Shown: one piece after another, positions 10,645 to 25,600 of the stretch
Layout of the letters: each line of letters begins with the position of its first letter
Position numbering within the stretch: position 1 is the stretch's first letter
Source of the DNA: Klebsormidium nitens
Taxonomy: Eukaryota > Streptophyta > Klebsormidiophyceae > Klebsormidiales > Klebsormidiaceae
Reading direction: 5' to 3'
Assembly: GCA_000708835.1 (NCBI GenBank)
Contig: DF237023.1
Coordinates: 124,001-188,000, forward strand
DNA length: 64,000 nt
Translations under genes and position numbers: made by a program
The notes under the pieces: model-generated
What the model saw: only the letters and a program-made list of their open reading frames with translations
Databases searched by the model: none
What the model was told of the DNA's origin: nothing

Positions 10645-13600
10645 CTACGGTTTGTAGATGCGCAAGATACTGCTGACAGGTCGCCTGCAGAAGGGGCATC
10701 TTCCACCAACTCCGACACCGCAGGTGGTACAGAACAAGTGACCTGAACGGCAACGGTGGTAAGATCAGCCGACGATTTTTCTCATAAACAAGCAGAGATG
10801 CTCTATCTCAGCTACGGTGCTCCTTCGTGCCAGCTTCATGACCTGCTACTCGCCGCGCAACTTTTGTGAAGAGGCTAAAAGAGTAAGAGGAAAAGAAACA
10901 ACGTTTGCTTCTTTCGACCAGCAAATCAGGGTCTTTGCAGCAATGGATTCAAAAGCTCAACAAATACGTTACGCCGCCTGCCACGCACCAGATCCACAAA
11001 TCTCGAGCGGCCGTGTTCGTCAAATGGCACACGAACCCACTATGAGCGATCCCCTTGGAACAAAGCTCTGGAAAACAATGTAGAAAAGGTGGGTGCGTCG
11101 CCAATGCGTTACGAATGTTATTGACGCTCATCAAGCATACAACCGACTGTTATGCACGGACCAAACTCTTTGATTCCGTCCAGTTCGTCAGCCACGTGTC
11201 CTCACCACACGGCACTAGCGCCGACGTCACCTCCTCCCCCAGGCACACCTTGCACGTCCACGCGCTCTTGGCCGCCTCGACCTCGCGCTGCGCCTCGCAC
11301 ACGCGCGACTCCGCGCCCTCGAGCAGCGTCTCCGCTGCGCCTAGTTGCTCTTGCAGCCCCAGCGCGCGCTCCATCAGCGCGCCCTCCTCCAACCCCAGCG
11401 GCAAATCCGCCGCCGCCAGCATGTCCGCCACCGCTTGGACCACCTCCGACGGTTTTACCGGGGCGCTGCCAGCTGTCGCTGCCCTGCCGCCAGCTGTCGC
11501 CATTGCACCCCCACCCGCCGCAGCCGCTGTGCCAGCTATTGCGGCCGCACCATTCTCTGCCCCACGGCTCGCTTCTTGGCGAGGAGCAAAGGGCCCCATA
11601 GAAGCTGCTGGCGACGAAAATTGGGCACGAGATTGTTCCGCCGGTCCCGNNNNNNNNNNNNNNNNNNNNNNNNNNNNNNNNNNNNNNNNNNNNNNNNNNN
11701 NNNNNNNNNNNNNNNNNNNNNNNNNNNNNNNNNNNNNNNNNNNNNNNNNNNNNNNNNNNNNNNNNNNNNNNNNNNNNNNNNNNNNNNNNNNNNNNNNNNN
11801 NNNNNNNNNNNNNNNCTCTGCCCCACGGCTCGCTTCTTGGCGAGGAGCAAAGGGCCCCATAGAAGCTGCTGGCGACGAAAATTGGGCACGAGATTGTTCC
11901 GCCGTCCCGGGAACAGGGCCTCCGTCCGGCGAGGAGGCGCTACGGAAGGAGAAGACGGCACTGGAGAGGAGGTCCTGCACATGCCCCGGGCGCGTCTCGA
12001 GCGCCACGTAGTAGAGCGCCTGGCCGGACGGCGCGCGGACGTCCTGGGCGATGCGGCCGTAGCGCAGGACGCCGGCCTCGGACGGGCCGGGCTGCCAGGC
12101 AACCACCTGCGGGGAGAACGGAGACAGAGAGGCTTAGATCGAGAAATCGTCTCTACACGGAAGGCCCCGTAATGCTGACAGCTTGAGAAGGACCGGGCTG
12201 CGAAACGACCACCTCCGAGAAGGTGCATGACCACTGTGATGTGAGGAAGTGTCGAGTGGTAACGGTGGGAATCTGGTCATCTGCAGATTCTGTTGACGAC
12301 GTGTGCAGAGTGCAACAGTCTCCAACCCAAAGTTTTCGAAGCTCCGCTATCTGCAGAATGGTCTTAGCTTGGTCAGAGCATCCTTTTCGAAAGAAGCCTC
12401 GGGGACTAGGGGCCTTCCGATTGCGATGCCTTACCAGGTGACACAGCCAGGAATCTGCACGAGGATGCAGAATGAAACAGGAAACAGACAATAGATTGTA
12501 GACCCGTATAAAAAAACTGCGTCCGTTCCGTCTCACCTCGCCAGCATGGTACGGTCGCAGCGGGTGGCACTGCACCAGCGGCAGGTCCTCTAGCAGCAAC
12601 TTTTCCCCGGGCGCTCCGCTCCTCTGCGCGTCCCTCTGCCGCGCCCCCTCCTCGTCCGTCATTTCCTGCAGAGGAACGCGCAGCGCCCGGCACAGCGGAA
12701 TCACTTCTCCCGGGGGGGCGAACAGCAGGGCGCCCAGGGGGAGGGGAACCGGGGAGCTCAGCAGCCGGCTGAGCGCGCCCGAGAAGAGCTCCTGGAGGGG
12801 GAGGTATGATGGCGGCGCGGCGATGAACAGCATCCCCGAGCGCTGATCGAAGAACTCGTACACGGTGCGCTGCCGGGAGGGGGTGTGAACGCGGGGGGCT
12901 TGCCGGGGGGGCCGGGTGGGTGAGCTTTGGTGGGGGGGCTGGGATGCGCCAGGTGGCACAATGTCGTCGTGCGTTGGGACGGAAGAGTACGCACGTGACT
13001 GGGGTCTGGTCAGAGGGCCCGGCTCGCCTTGCGCGCTCTGAGGGACCCTCGCAATGAGGGGCTGGTTTTCGGTGAATTCGGACCCCCCTGCGCCCTCCGC
13101 GTCCTCTGACGTCATTCCGCTGAAGCTCGCACTTTCAGGGGGCATCTCTGCCGTACTTGCTTCCGCCTCCTGAGGTAACGCTTCGGGCCACTCCTCCCGG
13201 AGCGTTACGTCCTCTCGGCTGGGCAGCAGCACCAGCCGCGTGCTCAGCGTCTTTACCAGCCGGAGCCCGTCAGCCGCGCTGGCCAGAGCGGCTGCCACGT
13301 GGCGCCTCGTGACTTGCCGGAGGGAGGGCACGACGGCGGCGTGGCTGTGAACTAGAGCGGTGGCTGCTTTTACGAAGTCGGGGGCTTGGAGGCGGGACGC
13401 GATTTGGTCTCGGGAGAACGTTCCGAGGGAGGGGAGGTGCTCGGGGAACCAGGCTTGGTCGAGCTCCTGTAAGGGCAGAGGCAGGGGTGAGAAGGCAGAC
13501 GTCCAAGGTGCAGAGCGGTTCGACTCGGCCCGGCGGCGGATGCTAACAAGCAAGGGCACAAGGGATTCCATTGCAAGTCAAGCATAAGGGACATCATCTA

Positions 13601-16600
13601 CTCGAGCGATTTTTACATTCAAGCTGCACAATGAGAGTCGGGACAAGAACCCGGGACCATAATCGCGGAGCAACCTTCCAAGCCCCAGTAACAACTGCTG
13701 ACGTCCGATGCATAATACAATCTAAGAGGAATGCTTATACGAAACAGAAGAAAACCCAAACGACAAAGCAATGTGCATGGTGATGGCTCGAACAGCAAGC
13801 GGAAAATTGGACTCAAAACTCTAGACTGGCAGTCCGAAGCCGGAAGCTATGACCTGCTCCAATCCTTCAGCACTTTAAGAAGCAGTTACAGTCTTCATGC
13901 TTCCAGATAACGTGTGGACGCTGGAATAGTAGCAAAACCGACCCCTCGCCTCTAGAAACCGGTCAACTTGAAAAAAAAACGAGGAAAAAGAAAAACAAAG
14001 GAGGATCAATTCCGACAACGGCTGGAAACTTTGGATCCTGGCCTCCCCTACAAGAGCCACACGAAAGCGAACCCTGACGACCAACTTCGGACGCTCACCT
14101 CTTCCACGCTCTCGGACAGCTTCCGGACGCCGAGCCGCGCGGCTACATCCTCCAACAGCAGCGGGTGCGTCAGCCGGACCTTCCGGCCGTCGATCTCGTT
14201 CACCAGGCTCGCGCCCGCGGCGTCCGCGCAGATGACGTCATCCAGCCTCTGCAGACGCGCGCCCTCGTCCGGCACGACAATGCGCTCTTTTCGGACGGCG
14301 AGACCGCGGCTCCGGACGCTGCCCAGCTCTTCGGACGCCAGGGTGAGGATGCGCAGCACGGCGTGCAGCTCGTTGGGGTTGAGGCGCTCGCCGCCGGCGG
14401 CATGGGCGACCTGTGGGCAGTGGGAAGCTGGTGTTTGGTCGCCGAGCAATGGAAGAAGGGGTGGGTCGAAGGGAGAAGAACCATGTGAGGGGGCAGCTAG
14501 TGCGAAGTTGTCTGCTTGACGGACGAACAAGCCATTCGAATGCAGATCCACGCAAAATCAATGGGTGGTGTTCAGTACACCAGGAGTGTTGTATGATGAG
14601 AGTGTCCGTGGATCACCCCGACGTTGCACTGGGAAGACTGTCTCTGTTGCAAAGGATCATTGATGGGTAAGGAGAATGTATACGATCATCACAACAGACA
14701 CAAGCTTCTAAGACTCGTTATGCTTTTTGAAGGCACCTCATAACACCCTTACGATAACCCACCTCCGCAATCAGCTTCAGCAGCCCCTCCGACGTTGGCG
14801 CGTCCCCCGTTCCCAGCCCCTCCAAAACCCTGAGGTACGGTGTGAATAGCCGCGGCAGCTCGAATGCGAACGGCGTCAAGTCGGTGCGCGCGCGCGCGTA
14901 CAAACGATCCGGGGCCACCAGGCGCGTTCCGTTGGCAACCGGAATGAACGGAACGCCCCTCAGGAAGCCCCGCTCCGACACCGACAGCCCGTCCCACTTC
15001 GAATCCAAAAATCTGAAAACGGCCAGGAACGCGTCCTCGACTGACACGTGTCCCCCCGCCGTCCGCGCCCCTGTAATCCCCCCCCAGCGCGCCAGCACGT
15101 CTTCCCCCCCGTTTTGGCCAAGAGTTTTGAGGTGCGCGACTACGGTGGCGTAAGCAGGGGGGCTCCGCAGCTTCAGAGCACCCCACGCGAAGGCCGGGGG
15201 GATAACCTGCTCGCTTTTTAGAACCGGGGCGGAGCTCCAAGCCAGAGCCCAGTCTTTGGACAGCACCGATTCTTGGTAAGAAGCGAGAACCGTCCGCACG
15301 CTGGTTGTCCGGGCGCCCCCGCGGCCTGTTCGGACGTCCTTGAAAATGATCCTCTCTGCCGGGACGCACCCGATCTGACTGAAAGCTTCACAGAAGGCGG
15401 GACCGAACACGTTCGCAAATTCGCCCAGCATCTTCTCAATAAGCAGCCCCGCAACTTCGAGCAACTCCCTGTCGGTCCCCCCGCTAGTTGCCTCCGCCTC
15501 AGACGGGTTACCGCTAACCGGCGCCCGGTTATCCGTCCTCCTAAACCGGCTCTCGACACTCGTGACGGGGGGCAGCACCGCCGCCGAAGACCGGACCTCC
15601 CCCTTCGCCCGCGCCTCGATTCTTTTCCCGCACTCTAGATAGAGGCTTCCGTCCATGCTAGAACGTAGCCCGGCATCGCGAAGGATCGGAAGCCATCGTT
15701 CGGAGGCAAACTCGCCCCCGGCGAAGCGTTCCGGTTCGTCGAAGAACACCCGACGGAGGAGTGTGTTGCTTGGGTCCAGGAGGTCTGACGGCTTGTGGAG
15801 GGAGCGTTCCGTTCCGTCTGGCGAAGGGCCGGCGGACGGAACAAAGGCGGTTTCTTTGAGGGCGGCAACAACAGCTGGAACCTGTGAGAAAGGAGCATCG
15901 GCGAACAGTGAGGTTACAGCAGTAGACAGTGAAGCTGACAATCAGGGACCAACAAAGAGCACTCCAGGAAGCAAACAAACCAGGAAGAAGCCAGATGAAA
16001 GAGTCGGACGGTAAAACAGCCGTGAAAGGCCGCCCATTAAAGAGCAGCCAATTGAACTTGCGGTCTTTCCAGACTGTAGCCACCGTGCAACGGCAGTGCA
16101 GTCAGGTTAGGAACGGAAAGTGCCGGAAACTACCAGCAGAAAGCGCCTTAAAAGGACAATTTTTCGGCCTTTCTTGAGTTTTTGTGCTAAGGCAACGACT
16201 GCCCTTCCTTTGCAGGTGTGTGCAGAGCCCGAGCAAAAAACATCAAGACCAAAAAGAATCATCCATGACTGATCACAGGCTGCGGATACCAGTCAGGAGC
16301 CAACACCTGTAACGCCCGATGAACAACAAAGAAAGGGATGGACAACGAACAGAAAACCGAGAAAAGGAGGTCAAACTTTGGGACTCCAGAGACAGGCCAA
16401 ACAGGCACGGACGACGAAAAGAAAGGCCAGAAGACACGGTAAGAGCGCCGGACCTGCTTGAACCGGGCCCAGTGCGCCTGCAGGTGTCCGAGCGTCCGGT
16501 CCCGCTCCTCGCGGCTGCGGACGCCGAACTCCGGCAGCGCGTGCTCAGCCATGACGTCAGCATCCGTCAGCTCCTTCACTCCCAGCGCCGCGAACAGCCC

Positions 16601-19600
16601 CCCGGCATCTGCCCGGTACTCCAAAACCCTCTCCCGGGGCTTCAGAAACATCGCAGGGGGGACCGTGCAGTAGGGATTCGGACCCCCCGCAGGGAGGCTG
16701 ACGTGGTCGCCGGTGTGTGCGGTCTTGTAGATTGGGAGGGACTTGAGGAGGGTGACGTCAGCGGGGGTGTAGCGGTCGGGGCCATAGGAGCCGGCGAAGA
16801 CAGAGACCAGGGAGTCGCACTCTGAGGGGGTGAAGGTCAAACCTGGCAGAGCAGATAGGGAAAGTATTAGAGGACAGCTTCCGAGTCCTTCAACACAGAT
16901 AGAGAGGAGCCGCATTCAGAGACAGAGACGGAAGTGTGTAGCACGACGAGCAGAGTTCTAGGATGTGTCGTCTGCGCATCCCGTGAGAGCAAGGATCGGG
17001 ACGCTTGGGAAACTGTAAGCCTTCAACACAGAAGAAGCGCCAAGAAATTGGACGGGTCAAGAATCAAGATTAGCAATGCTGCCGGGAAAGAATTACCAGA
17101 TTTTTAGAACTAACTTTACATAAAAGATGGACGAAGGCCCGCATGCCGTACTCAGAAGTCTACTTTTTGATGATCTAAAAGAAACAACCTTTCATCGAGA
17201 TTGCTTACTTGACACGTCGAGAACGCGCGCCTGTTGCAGCGCCCCCAGGCGCGCCAGGAGGAGCTGCGCCACGTCCTTCCCGGGGGGGGGCTTCACCAGC
17301 CTCTCGCACACCCCCCTGAAACGGGTGTCGAAGATCGGGACCCCAATGCTCCGCAGAAGAGGCAGCAGCCACGGATGGGCCGCCGCCAGACGTGGGTAAC
17401 GAACCGCCGTCTCGGTAAGAGCTCTCCTGATGCTGACGTCATCTGGGGTGCTGACGTCAGCAGTCGTGCTGGCGTCGCGGGGGTTGCTGACGTCATGAGC
17501 AGTGCTGGCGTCCTCGGTGCCGCTGGTGGCAGCGGAAGTTTCGTTGGGGGCGGGTTGTGAAGGGCTCGTCGAATCGCGATTTCGCCTCGGATCCAACAGC
17601 GGGTCGGTCTCTTCTTCGCTGTCGGAATGGTTGTCCGGCGGGATCTCTGAAGCTCCCAGATCGCGCAAGAACGGGCCGTTGTCGTCCAACTCAGCCGGGG
17701 GGTAGAAAACAAGGTCTTTCTGGTCCCCCCGCACGAGCACCGTCTGCGCGCCCTGCACCGCTGGCAGCAGGTGCCACCGCCCGAACATGCCGCCGTCCAA
17801 CAGATGGGCGACATCTGGCGCGCTCCCTGCGGCGCCACGTGGCGCATCCCCATTCGCCCCGACCTCCCGCCAGAGCCGCTTCAGCCAATCGGGCGACGGC
17901 GCACTGGGCAGCGCGTGGGGGTGAGAGTCCCAGGGGACAATAATCGGAGTCCCTCTTATCGCCCACACTTTCGGCAGCGCACTTCCTAGGTTCGCTGCCA
18001 GCAGCTGCTGTGTGAAAAGCTTCAGGTTGAGCGCGCCCCGGAACTGGGGGTGCGAGAAGAGTGTGGAAAGAGACCCCCGCTGCGTGGCAAGCGAGTGCAC
18101 GAACTTGGGCGCCAGCCCCGGGAGGAGATTTTCCTGCGCAGGGGTCGCCAAAAACGCCTCCCCTCCAAGCCGGAACATTTCCCCAGAGGCTGCCGGACAC
18201 CGGACGCCGATCAACTCCGTCACTTTCTGGCCGTCAATTCGGACGACGTTCCCGTCCGCATCTCGCACCACCTCCTCAACCGGAGCGTCCGGAGCCCGCC
18301 TGGCGGGGGGGCCGTTTGCCTGGGCCCCGGGCCCCCCGCCGGCGGCTATCGCACCGGCGATGCTTGCGACGAAAGTGTCCGCAGCTCGAGCGGACCCCGC
18401 GCCGAACAACCGGTCGATGTCCGGAGCGAATGCGCTTTGCGATACGAGGGCCACCCCCCGGGGGGGTCCCCCGGCTGGCCCGGTCGCCCCCTGAGTGATT
18501 CTCCGGAGCTCGGCGGCCTGCGCACGGATCGCGGCCTCCTGTTCCCCTCGCCCTAGTTCCTCGGCCCGTGGCAACCGCTCCCCGCCGTTTGCATTCGGCG
18601 CCCTTTCCCTGTCGTTGTCTCTCCCGACCTCACGGGAGACCCCGTTCTGGTCGGGGGCTGGCTCGAGAGCCAGGGGGTCCGGTTTTAGAATCAGGTCTGC
18701 GCAGCAGTACTCGAGTAGGTCGACCTGAGTTAGCAGCGCTTGGTGGGGGTCCGGGAGTTGGTGGATCGCAGCGGTGGGGGAGCGTAGTAGAGAGCGAAGC
18801 ATCTTGGGGGTGAGGTCGCTGGTGGAAACGCCCGCGCCGTGCAACTCGTCGCGGATCTCCCAGGGCACGGCAAACACCTGCCGAGGGGAAAAAGAGAACG
18901 GGTTTGCAAAGGAAAGAGAATATGAATCTGCAATGCAGGCTGAACAGGTCCCGGAACCGGGTGAATAGAGCGGTGCGTCAAATAGGCAGTTCATCGACGC
19001 TTCGACCCTACGTTTAGGGAATCAAAGAGCCGAGTCTTTGCAGGATTTGATGACGCGAGCAGCGAGCAGCAGGAACGAATAAGCTTTGGTGACCGAATGC
19101 AGTGGTCTGAATCCGAGGATCTGTTGCACCAACTGAATACAAGTGTTGGAAACACTGAACGGGACGAATGATCTTAGGGAGCAGCCCAAACAAGTATAAT
19201 TGTCGTGAAAGAACAATCGAGTTTCTATCAGATCGCCGAATTCTGATGCTACGAACGTTGAATTCGAAGTAAGGTTCACTCTATGTAGCACTCGAGAACG
19301 ACTGATAATGTCGGAGCAAGCTCCGTAGATTCTTACACACGATTTCGCGATTGCTCCATGAAGAGTTTCATGCCGCTGCAAACTAGGATGGCCTGTTTCT
19401 TGGACGCTGCAAAGTCGAAGAAGCAAAAGCATGTAGCAACTGAAAGATGAGGAGAATGGCGTGCCAAGCCTACCTGGTAGTGCTGGTGCAAGAACTGGAG
19501 AACACTGGCAGGCGGCACGACCCCCTGCCGCTCTTGAACTGCCGGGGGCGCCAGAAACATGCCCTCGCCAATCTTCGCCCGTACCCCGGTCTGGAGCAGA

Positions 19601-22600
19601 AACAGGGGCAGCTGTGCTAGGAGCCCATACATCGGCCGGACGAGCGTCTCTGCAAGAACCGAGTCGTCCGGTTGTCCGGTGAGAGCCGCGATGGTGAATC
19701 GGGGCCAGTAAGAATACAGCCGCTCGGGGGTCATCGGGGGAACCATTACTGGCTCGAGCCGACCGTTCCCGCCTTGGGGGCGCTGTGGCTGTGACGTCTG
19801 GGGGTTGCTTGCCCGGTGTAAATGCACGAGAAGCTCGACGTACGCTTCTCGGACGCACAGCAAGAGCTCTCGGTTCCAGTTGAGGCGAAGAAAGTCGGGG
19901 GACGGCTGGTGAGGATCGGCCGAGTGGGGAGGCGCATTCACACCGCGCTGGAACAGCTGGCGCCCAGAGGTGGTTTTAGCTGGTAGGAAGTGGCCAGAGA
20001 GGATCACCGGGAGGCCTTCTCCTCCGCATATCGGCAGCCCCAGGTGAACCGCACTAGCGTGGGGGATCCGCGAAGAAGGGGTGAAGTCGAGCGGCAAGCT
20101 CTGCAGCTTGGGTTCTTCTCGAACAGCGTCCGAAGGGGAGGAAGTGCCCTCGTTCTCCTCCAAGGTCAAAGAGTCGCCGTTGGGCGTTCGCCCCTCCTCC
20201 TCTCTTTCTTCAAAATGAGCCCATCCCTCTCCGCCGTCTGAACTTCTCTCGTGAGCTACCGACGAGTTTTCTGCGCCACCGTTCGCTGCGCCACCCACAT
20301 TCCCTCCGTTCGAACCTCTTTCCGGCTCTGCACTCACGGCCGCAGGGTGGGGTATGGGCATCCCGTCACGCATGACGTGTGCGGCCACTCCCCCGACCGG
20401 AACTAGGTTGAGCGACAAATACTTGCGGTCGAGGGACATGTCCCGGGTCTTCCCGGAGCCGAGAGCTTGTACCACGAGCCACTCGTCTAGCACCGGCTGA
20501 GGGTTTTGAGCGGAGGAGGTTTCGACGGCGATGCGGTTGGTGCGGACGACGGAGGACTGTCCGCTGAAGAGGCTGCTGATGGCGAACTTGCTGCGCTTCT
20601 TCTGCTGATCCTGGAACGGCTGCACACGAGAAGGGGGGACGATTGAGGCTCAACATTGAGAGAGAGTGGCTGTCTTCGTATCAATTAAGGGGCCAGGATC
20701 TCTGGCCCACCGGATTTCGAGATTTCGATCGTTGAAAAGGAACTGCGAAGAAGTCCGGAGAGACGTTTTCAAGTAAGACTGGTCTAATGAATACAGTTCT
20801 GATCAGAATTGAAACTGGTTTGGGAACGTTTCGGACAGGAAAAGACGACGGAAACAACACTTAAGAAGTTGAGGAAGCCAACTATTGTGAAAGGAGGAAA
20901 CATGCGGGGACGATCAGCAGATTCGAGGCAGCTTGGCTGCATAAGAAGAAAAGCAGCAAAGGAACATGTCACAAGATACGACACGAAAGCTGTCAAAAGT
21001 TGCGGGCAACCGCAACACAACCCACTAGGTGCACAGGTGCGATCGCCAATCACGGGGTCGAGCTGAAGGGAACAAAATTGCATGCCATTGTGCTCATTCA
21101 GTGGGACTGTAAGCTCACGGCTTTGTACCACCTCGCGACCAGAAGACGAGACGGACGAGCTCAGAAGCCGTCACAGCACCGCAAAGAGAGCCGTGCAACT
21201 TGTGGCAGATTTGACTGACGACATATAAAAGAACGGAAAAGTAGAAAGGACGAAGAATGCAGCTGTGCCCACCTGTCTCAGCTCCACATGCTGCGGCAGA
21301 ATGGCGCACCGCAGCACCTCCTGAGCTCTGTCGCTTCCCGGCTGGTAAACTCTTACCGCCACCTCCTCCACAGTCCGCAGGAACAACAGAGACGGCGCCA
21401 CGTGTTCCTGGAAGAAGTCAACCGCTTCTCGGACGTCCGTCGAAGCGCCCGGCTGATTTTCGGACGCCACTCTCAGGGGCAGCCGGATCACCGTGCCCTC
21501 CGACTGAGTTACGGCCAAACCGGACTGCGAATCCGGCGTTAACCCCAGGGGCGCCAACTGGTCAGCAAAGCGGGTTACCAGGTCCGTTCCGGTCAGTGAG
21601 TACGCCTTCCCGGTAGGGCCTTTCCTCTTTCCAATTTCGCCGGTTGGAGACGCAGTCAGAATGTTTCCCTGAGGGTCGAACATGTAGAGCAGCCCCCCCG
21701 AAGCGATGAACGGTAAATCCGTCAGCGAGAAACAGCTCAGAAGCGCGCTCCCGTAGGTGCAGTTCCGTCCACGAAGTTTCGCAGGAGGGGAGGCGAAGAG
21801 CGCGGAAAGTTCTTGGACGCTGAGGGGGGGCCCGTCCATGCGGAAAACGACCCCCGGGCCCTGGAACGGCGCCAAGTTCGGCTGGAGCAAACTTTGCCGA
21901 GGGTGTTCCCGACCGTCGATCAAAATCTCGACCCTCCGGGCGCCTGCCACGTCAGCAACCTCCAGCAGGTCAAACAGCACCAGCTTGGGTTCGTCGGTAA
22001 CGGCGCGTGTTAGCTCCAAACCGGGGCACGGCACGTCGCTCGTCATTTCTTGGTCGACCAAAAACATGTAGCGCAGGGAACGCGCGCCCAGTTTCTCGGC
22101 GACTTCGTTTGAAACGTCCGGGTGCACCAACCGGGGCCCCGTTTCCGCATCCCCGGCCAGCCAGGAAGCGTCGTTGAAGACCAGATCTTCCGCTCGGGAA
22201 AGCCTTCCGGTTTTGTCGGGGAGCAGAATCGAGGTCACCTGGGCAGGCCCCGGGTCATCCGCTAAGACATCCAAAACGCGGAAGACCACGTTCAGTTGCT
22301 CGCTCGGCAACGGTTCTCCGTTGGCGTCCCGCGCCATCCGGAACAGCATCTGCGCGTAGTCCCGCGCCGCAAACCGTTTCCGCACCTCCAGAGCTTCCAG
22401 CAGCCGCCTGTGGGGGGCCAGCTCCGACGGGATCGTGTAGAGGTATGGGTGGAAGTTGGCGGGCGACTCGAAGGCGATGCTCCGCGCCGAGACGAAGCCG
22501 TTCCCCACCCAGACGCAGTTGCTTCCCTCGAGCGAAGCTCTCACGACTTCGAACTCCTCGGTTGCGACAACATTTTGAAGCGCCGTGTAAAGCGTCGAAA

Positions 22601-25600
22601 CCGCCCCTCCCAAAATCTCGGCTAACCCCTCGTCTTCCACTCGGGGATACATTTTCCCGAGCTCCAGAAGCTGGCCCGCCAGCACGTTCACGCCCGGGGG
22701 ATCCCCCCAGCCCAGCTTCGTTTTCAGGTTAGCCGACTTGACCTCGCCGTCTAGAAGGCGTAACCCGGACGAGACCAGCCAGGCGTCCTCCTTGGGGCGT
22801 ACGAATTTGGACGGTGCGAGCGGCCCGCCGAGGTTCCGCCACGGCAACCGGACGTCCGGAGACTCTTCCAGAATGGGACACCATGAGATACCCGCCAGCT
22901 GCGTCCAAAAGGCGCCCTCTTCGAGATCGCTTTCTGGAGCCGGGGAAGGAGGCCCAGCATTTCCAACCGGGGAAAGGTTGACACTTTGAACGGGCTCCGT
23001 TCCGGCTGGATTTGAACCGGGGGCGTCGTCTGCAGGAGTGGCGGTGGGAACGCTCCCGCCCGGTGCCACGTGGGGCTCAGCCGCGCGCTCCAAGTCGTCC
23101 AGATGCTGCAGAAGCGCCCGTCCGCGCTTGACTGCTTCTCGGACGTCCGACCCAGCCCGCATCTCCACCGAACGGGCGCTGTCCAACAAACCCTTTCGGC
23201 CCATAGCACGCCGCAAACCCAAGCCCCGCAGAACCTCCAAGACTTCTGGGCGCTGAAACTCTTCGCTTGGGAAAAACGCGCCCCGGTCTAGTAACGTGTG
23301 GAGCTCGTTCACACCGGGGTCGTACAGGTCTGCGGGCGCTGCGAGTGTCCCCGCGCCAGTCGGGACAAACGCTAACCGGGTTAATTTGGGCCGTAACCCC
23401 GGGTTTTCTGCAGCTAAACTGGGCAGATCCGCCAACACCGCCAGCATCGCCCGCCGGCCAACGTCAGTAGTGAGAATCTCAGGACGTCCGAAGACGTGGT
23501 CCGAAAAGAAGGCCGCCCGTCCAAGGGATTCGACGCCCAGGTGTCTTCCCAGCAGTGCGCGCTCGCTCTCGTTCTCGCACCGGAGGAAGTTCACACTCAG
23601 CAGCGACTCAGGCACGCCGGGCGGTGGGAAAAAGCGCGGCTTGCTGGCCAGGTCGACGAAGAGCCTGTTCACACTCGCGCTGGTAGTCTCGGCGCCGGTG
23701 TACGCCTCGAAGATGGGAAGAGCCGCAAGGATACGCAGGTGGGCAGTCGATAAGCTATCCCCTGCCGTTGAGCTATTCCCCAAACTACTATTCCTCTGCT
23801 GCGGTTCCGAACTTGACGCCCCGCTTTGGTTGAACCACTTCGACTGGCAGAGAAACGCCCGCGTTTCCTGCTTCTGACTGGGCGTCGCCGCTTCCAGAAG
23901 TTCCGTCAGTGGGGACCCCTTTCTAGTTGCGGCCTCAGAGAGCGCCCCCAGCACTCCCGTAGCCGTGCTGCTGTGCACGAACTGGTTTAGAACCGGGTTA
24001 GTCCCCACAATTTCACTTCGCAACAGCTGGCAGCCCGCGATTAGGAGCAAACCCACGACGCCCTCGTTCAGCGCTTCTCCTCGCACAACGACGGAGAATG
24101 GTTTACGCTCCGGGTCAAGGTCAAAGCCATCTTCCAAACCCGGCGCTGGGTTGATTTCGAGCGGCTTGCAGAGCGTTCCTCCAGACGTCGGGATGAGAGG
24201 CCAGTCGGTGAAAAGCTCCAGCCCGCCTTTGGCCCCTAACCACTTCCAGAAACCCGTCATCCACTTCACGCTCGGGTGACCGCTCGACCCTTGATCCGGG
24301 TTATCACTAACCTCGCCTGCGAGGTCGTCAAAACCCCCTGCAAAACCCTCCGCATCGGCCGGAGGCCGCCACTCGACTTCCAGCCGCCGCTCCCAACCCG
24401 CGGGCAGAATCTTCGGCAGCAGAGAGCTTGCCACGTCAGCCGCGCTCAGAACTCTCAGATTGGTTCCCCCTGCCTCGGCTAGCCCCTCGAGAACCTTCCG
24501 CGTTTCTTCACTGACGACAGGGCCCTGTTCCAGGAACAGCCGCGGGACTTTGCTGGCGAACACGGCGTACTCTTCGGGGGTGGCGAGGAAAATGGGGCCT
24601 TCGGACGGCCGTCCGAAAGTGCCCAAGGAACCGTCCGCAAGCGGAAGGAGGGGAAGGCCCAAAAGGAGGTCGCCGGGAGGGGTGTCGCCCAGGCCTTGGA
24701 GACAGTACCTGAAGGCACAAAGAGGGCGACTTTCAGTTTGCTAGGCATTTTGCTGGGGAAGAGGAACACAGGGCGCCTTGTAGAGTGCCAAAGTTCTTGT
24801 TTGGTGCTAGCAAAGGCATTGGAAAGCTCAAGGAATAAGGAGTTTGGATACGACTTGGTGATCCTAAACGAGGTTTTTGATAGACGAGCTTCAAACACTC
24901 TAGAAGAACAACTGTGCTGAGCCACGGCCGACAAGAACCGATGTGATCAATAATGCAGGCCTCTGCCAAGTCACAAGGACTCACAAGGATAAACGAGCCC
25001 CTGAGAGTCGCTCAAAGTGGCGACGAAACCACACCCGGCAACAACAATGAAAGGACTCACTTGAGAGCCATCACGACTGTCGCTCTGTCCGTCAGCTTCG
25101 GCCTTCTTCCCCCAGTGATTGCGAGCTGCCTCCTCAGGAGCTGTGGTGTCAAGAACCGCAGGCTGGGGCATGACTGCTGGAACTTGGCACAGACTTCCGG
25201 CGAGACGTCTACTAGCGGCATCCCGGCCGCAACCAGAGCGGCCCCGAGCGGGCCCATGTCGCCGAACGGAAAGTCGGGGAACACCGCCTGACGGGGGGTG
25301 ATCCACCTGCCGAGGCCACCCCCTGCGATGGGAGAAAAGAGGGGCTGGATGAAACCGCTTGAAGGTCGAAGCAGGGAAACTTTTCTGAACGCTGAATGTA
25401 CCTTCTTTAACTACCAGCACCTACTGCAGTCGGGTTTGCTTGAAACCTCGAGGGCCACTCTTGGCAAACCTAAAGCGACAGTTCGAAGGGTCCCCCGCGC
25501 AAAGCCAACACAGACTACAATTTCGCAACCTTGCAACTCATACCGATTGGACTTGCCCCTACTGATGTGATTTAGGTGCTCCGCAAGCGCTCTTGGCTAA

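Noticed and set aside
11055-12172. Alanine- and arginine-rich plus-strand frames opposite exon 23
   Set aside because: They are the antisense of the GC-rich sacsin exon, which has clear homology on the minus strand.
14749-15369. 206-codon frame rich in Arg/Gly on the minus strand
   Set aside because: Alternative frame of exon 20 of the sacsin-like gene.
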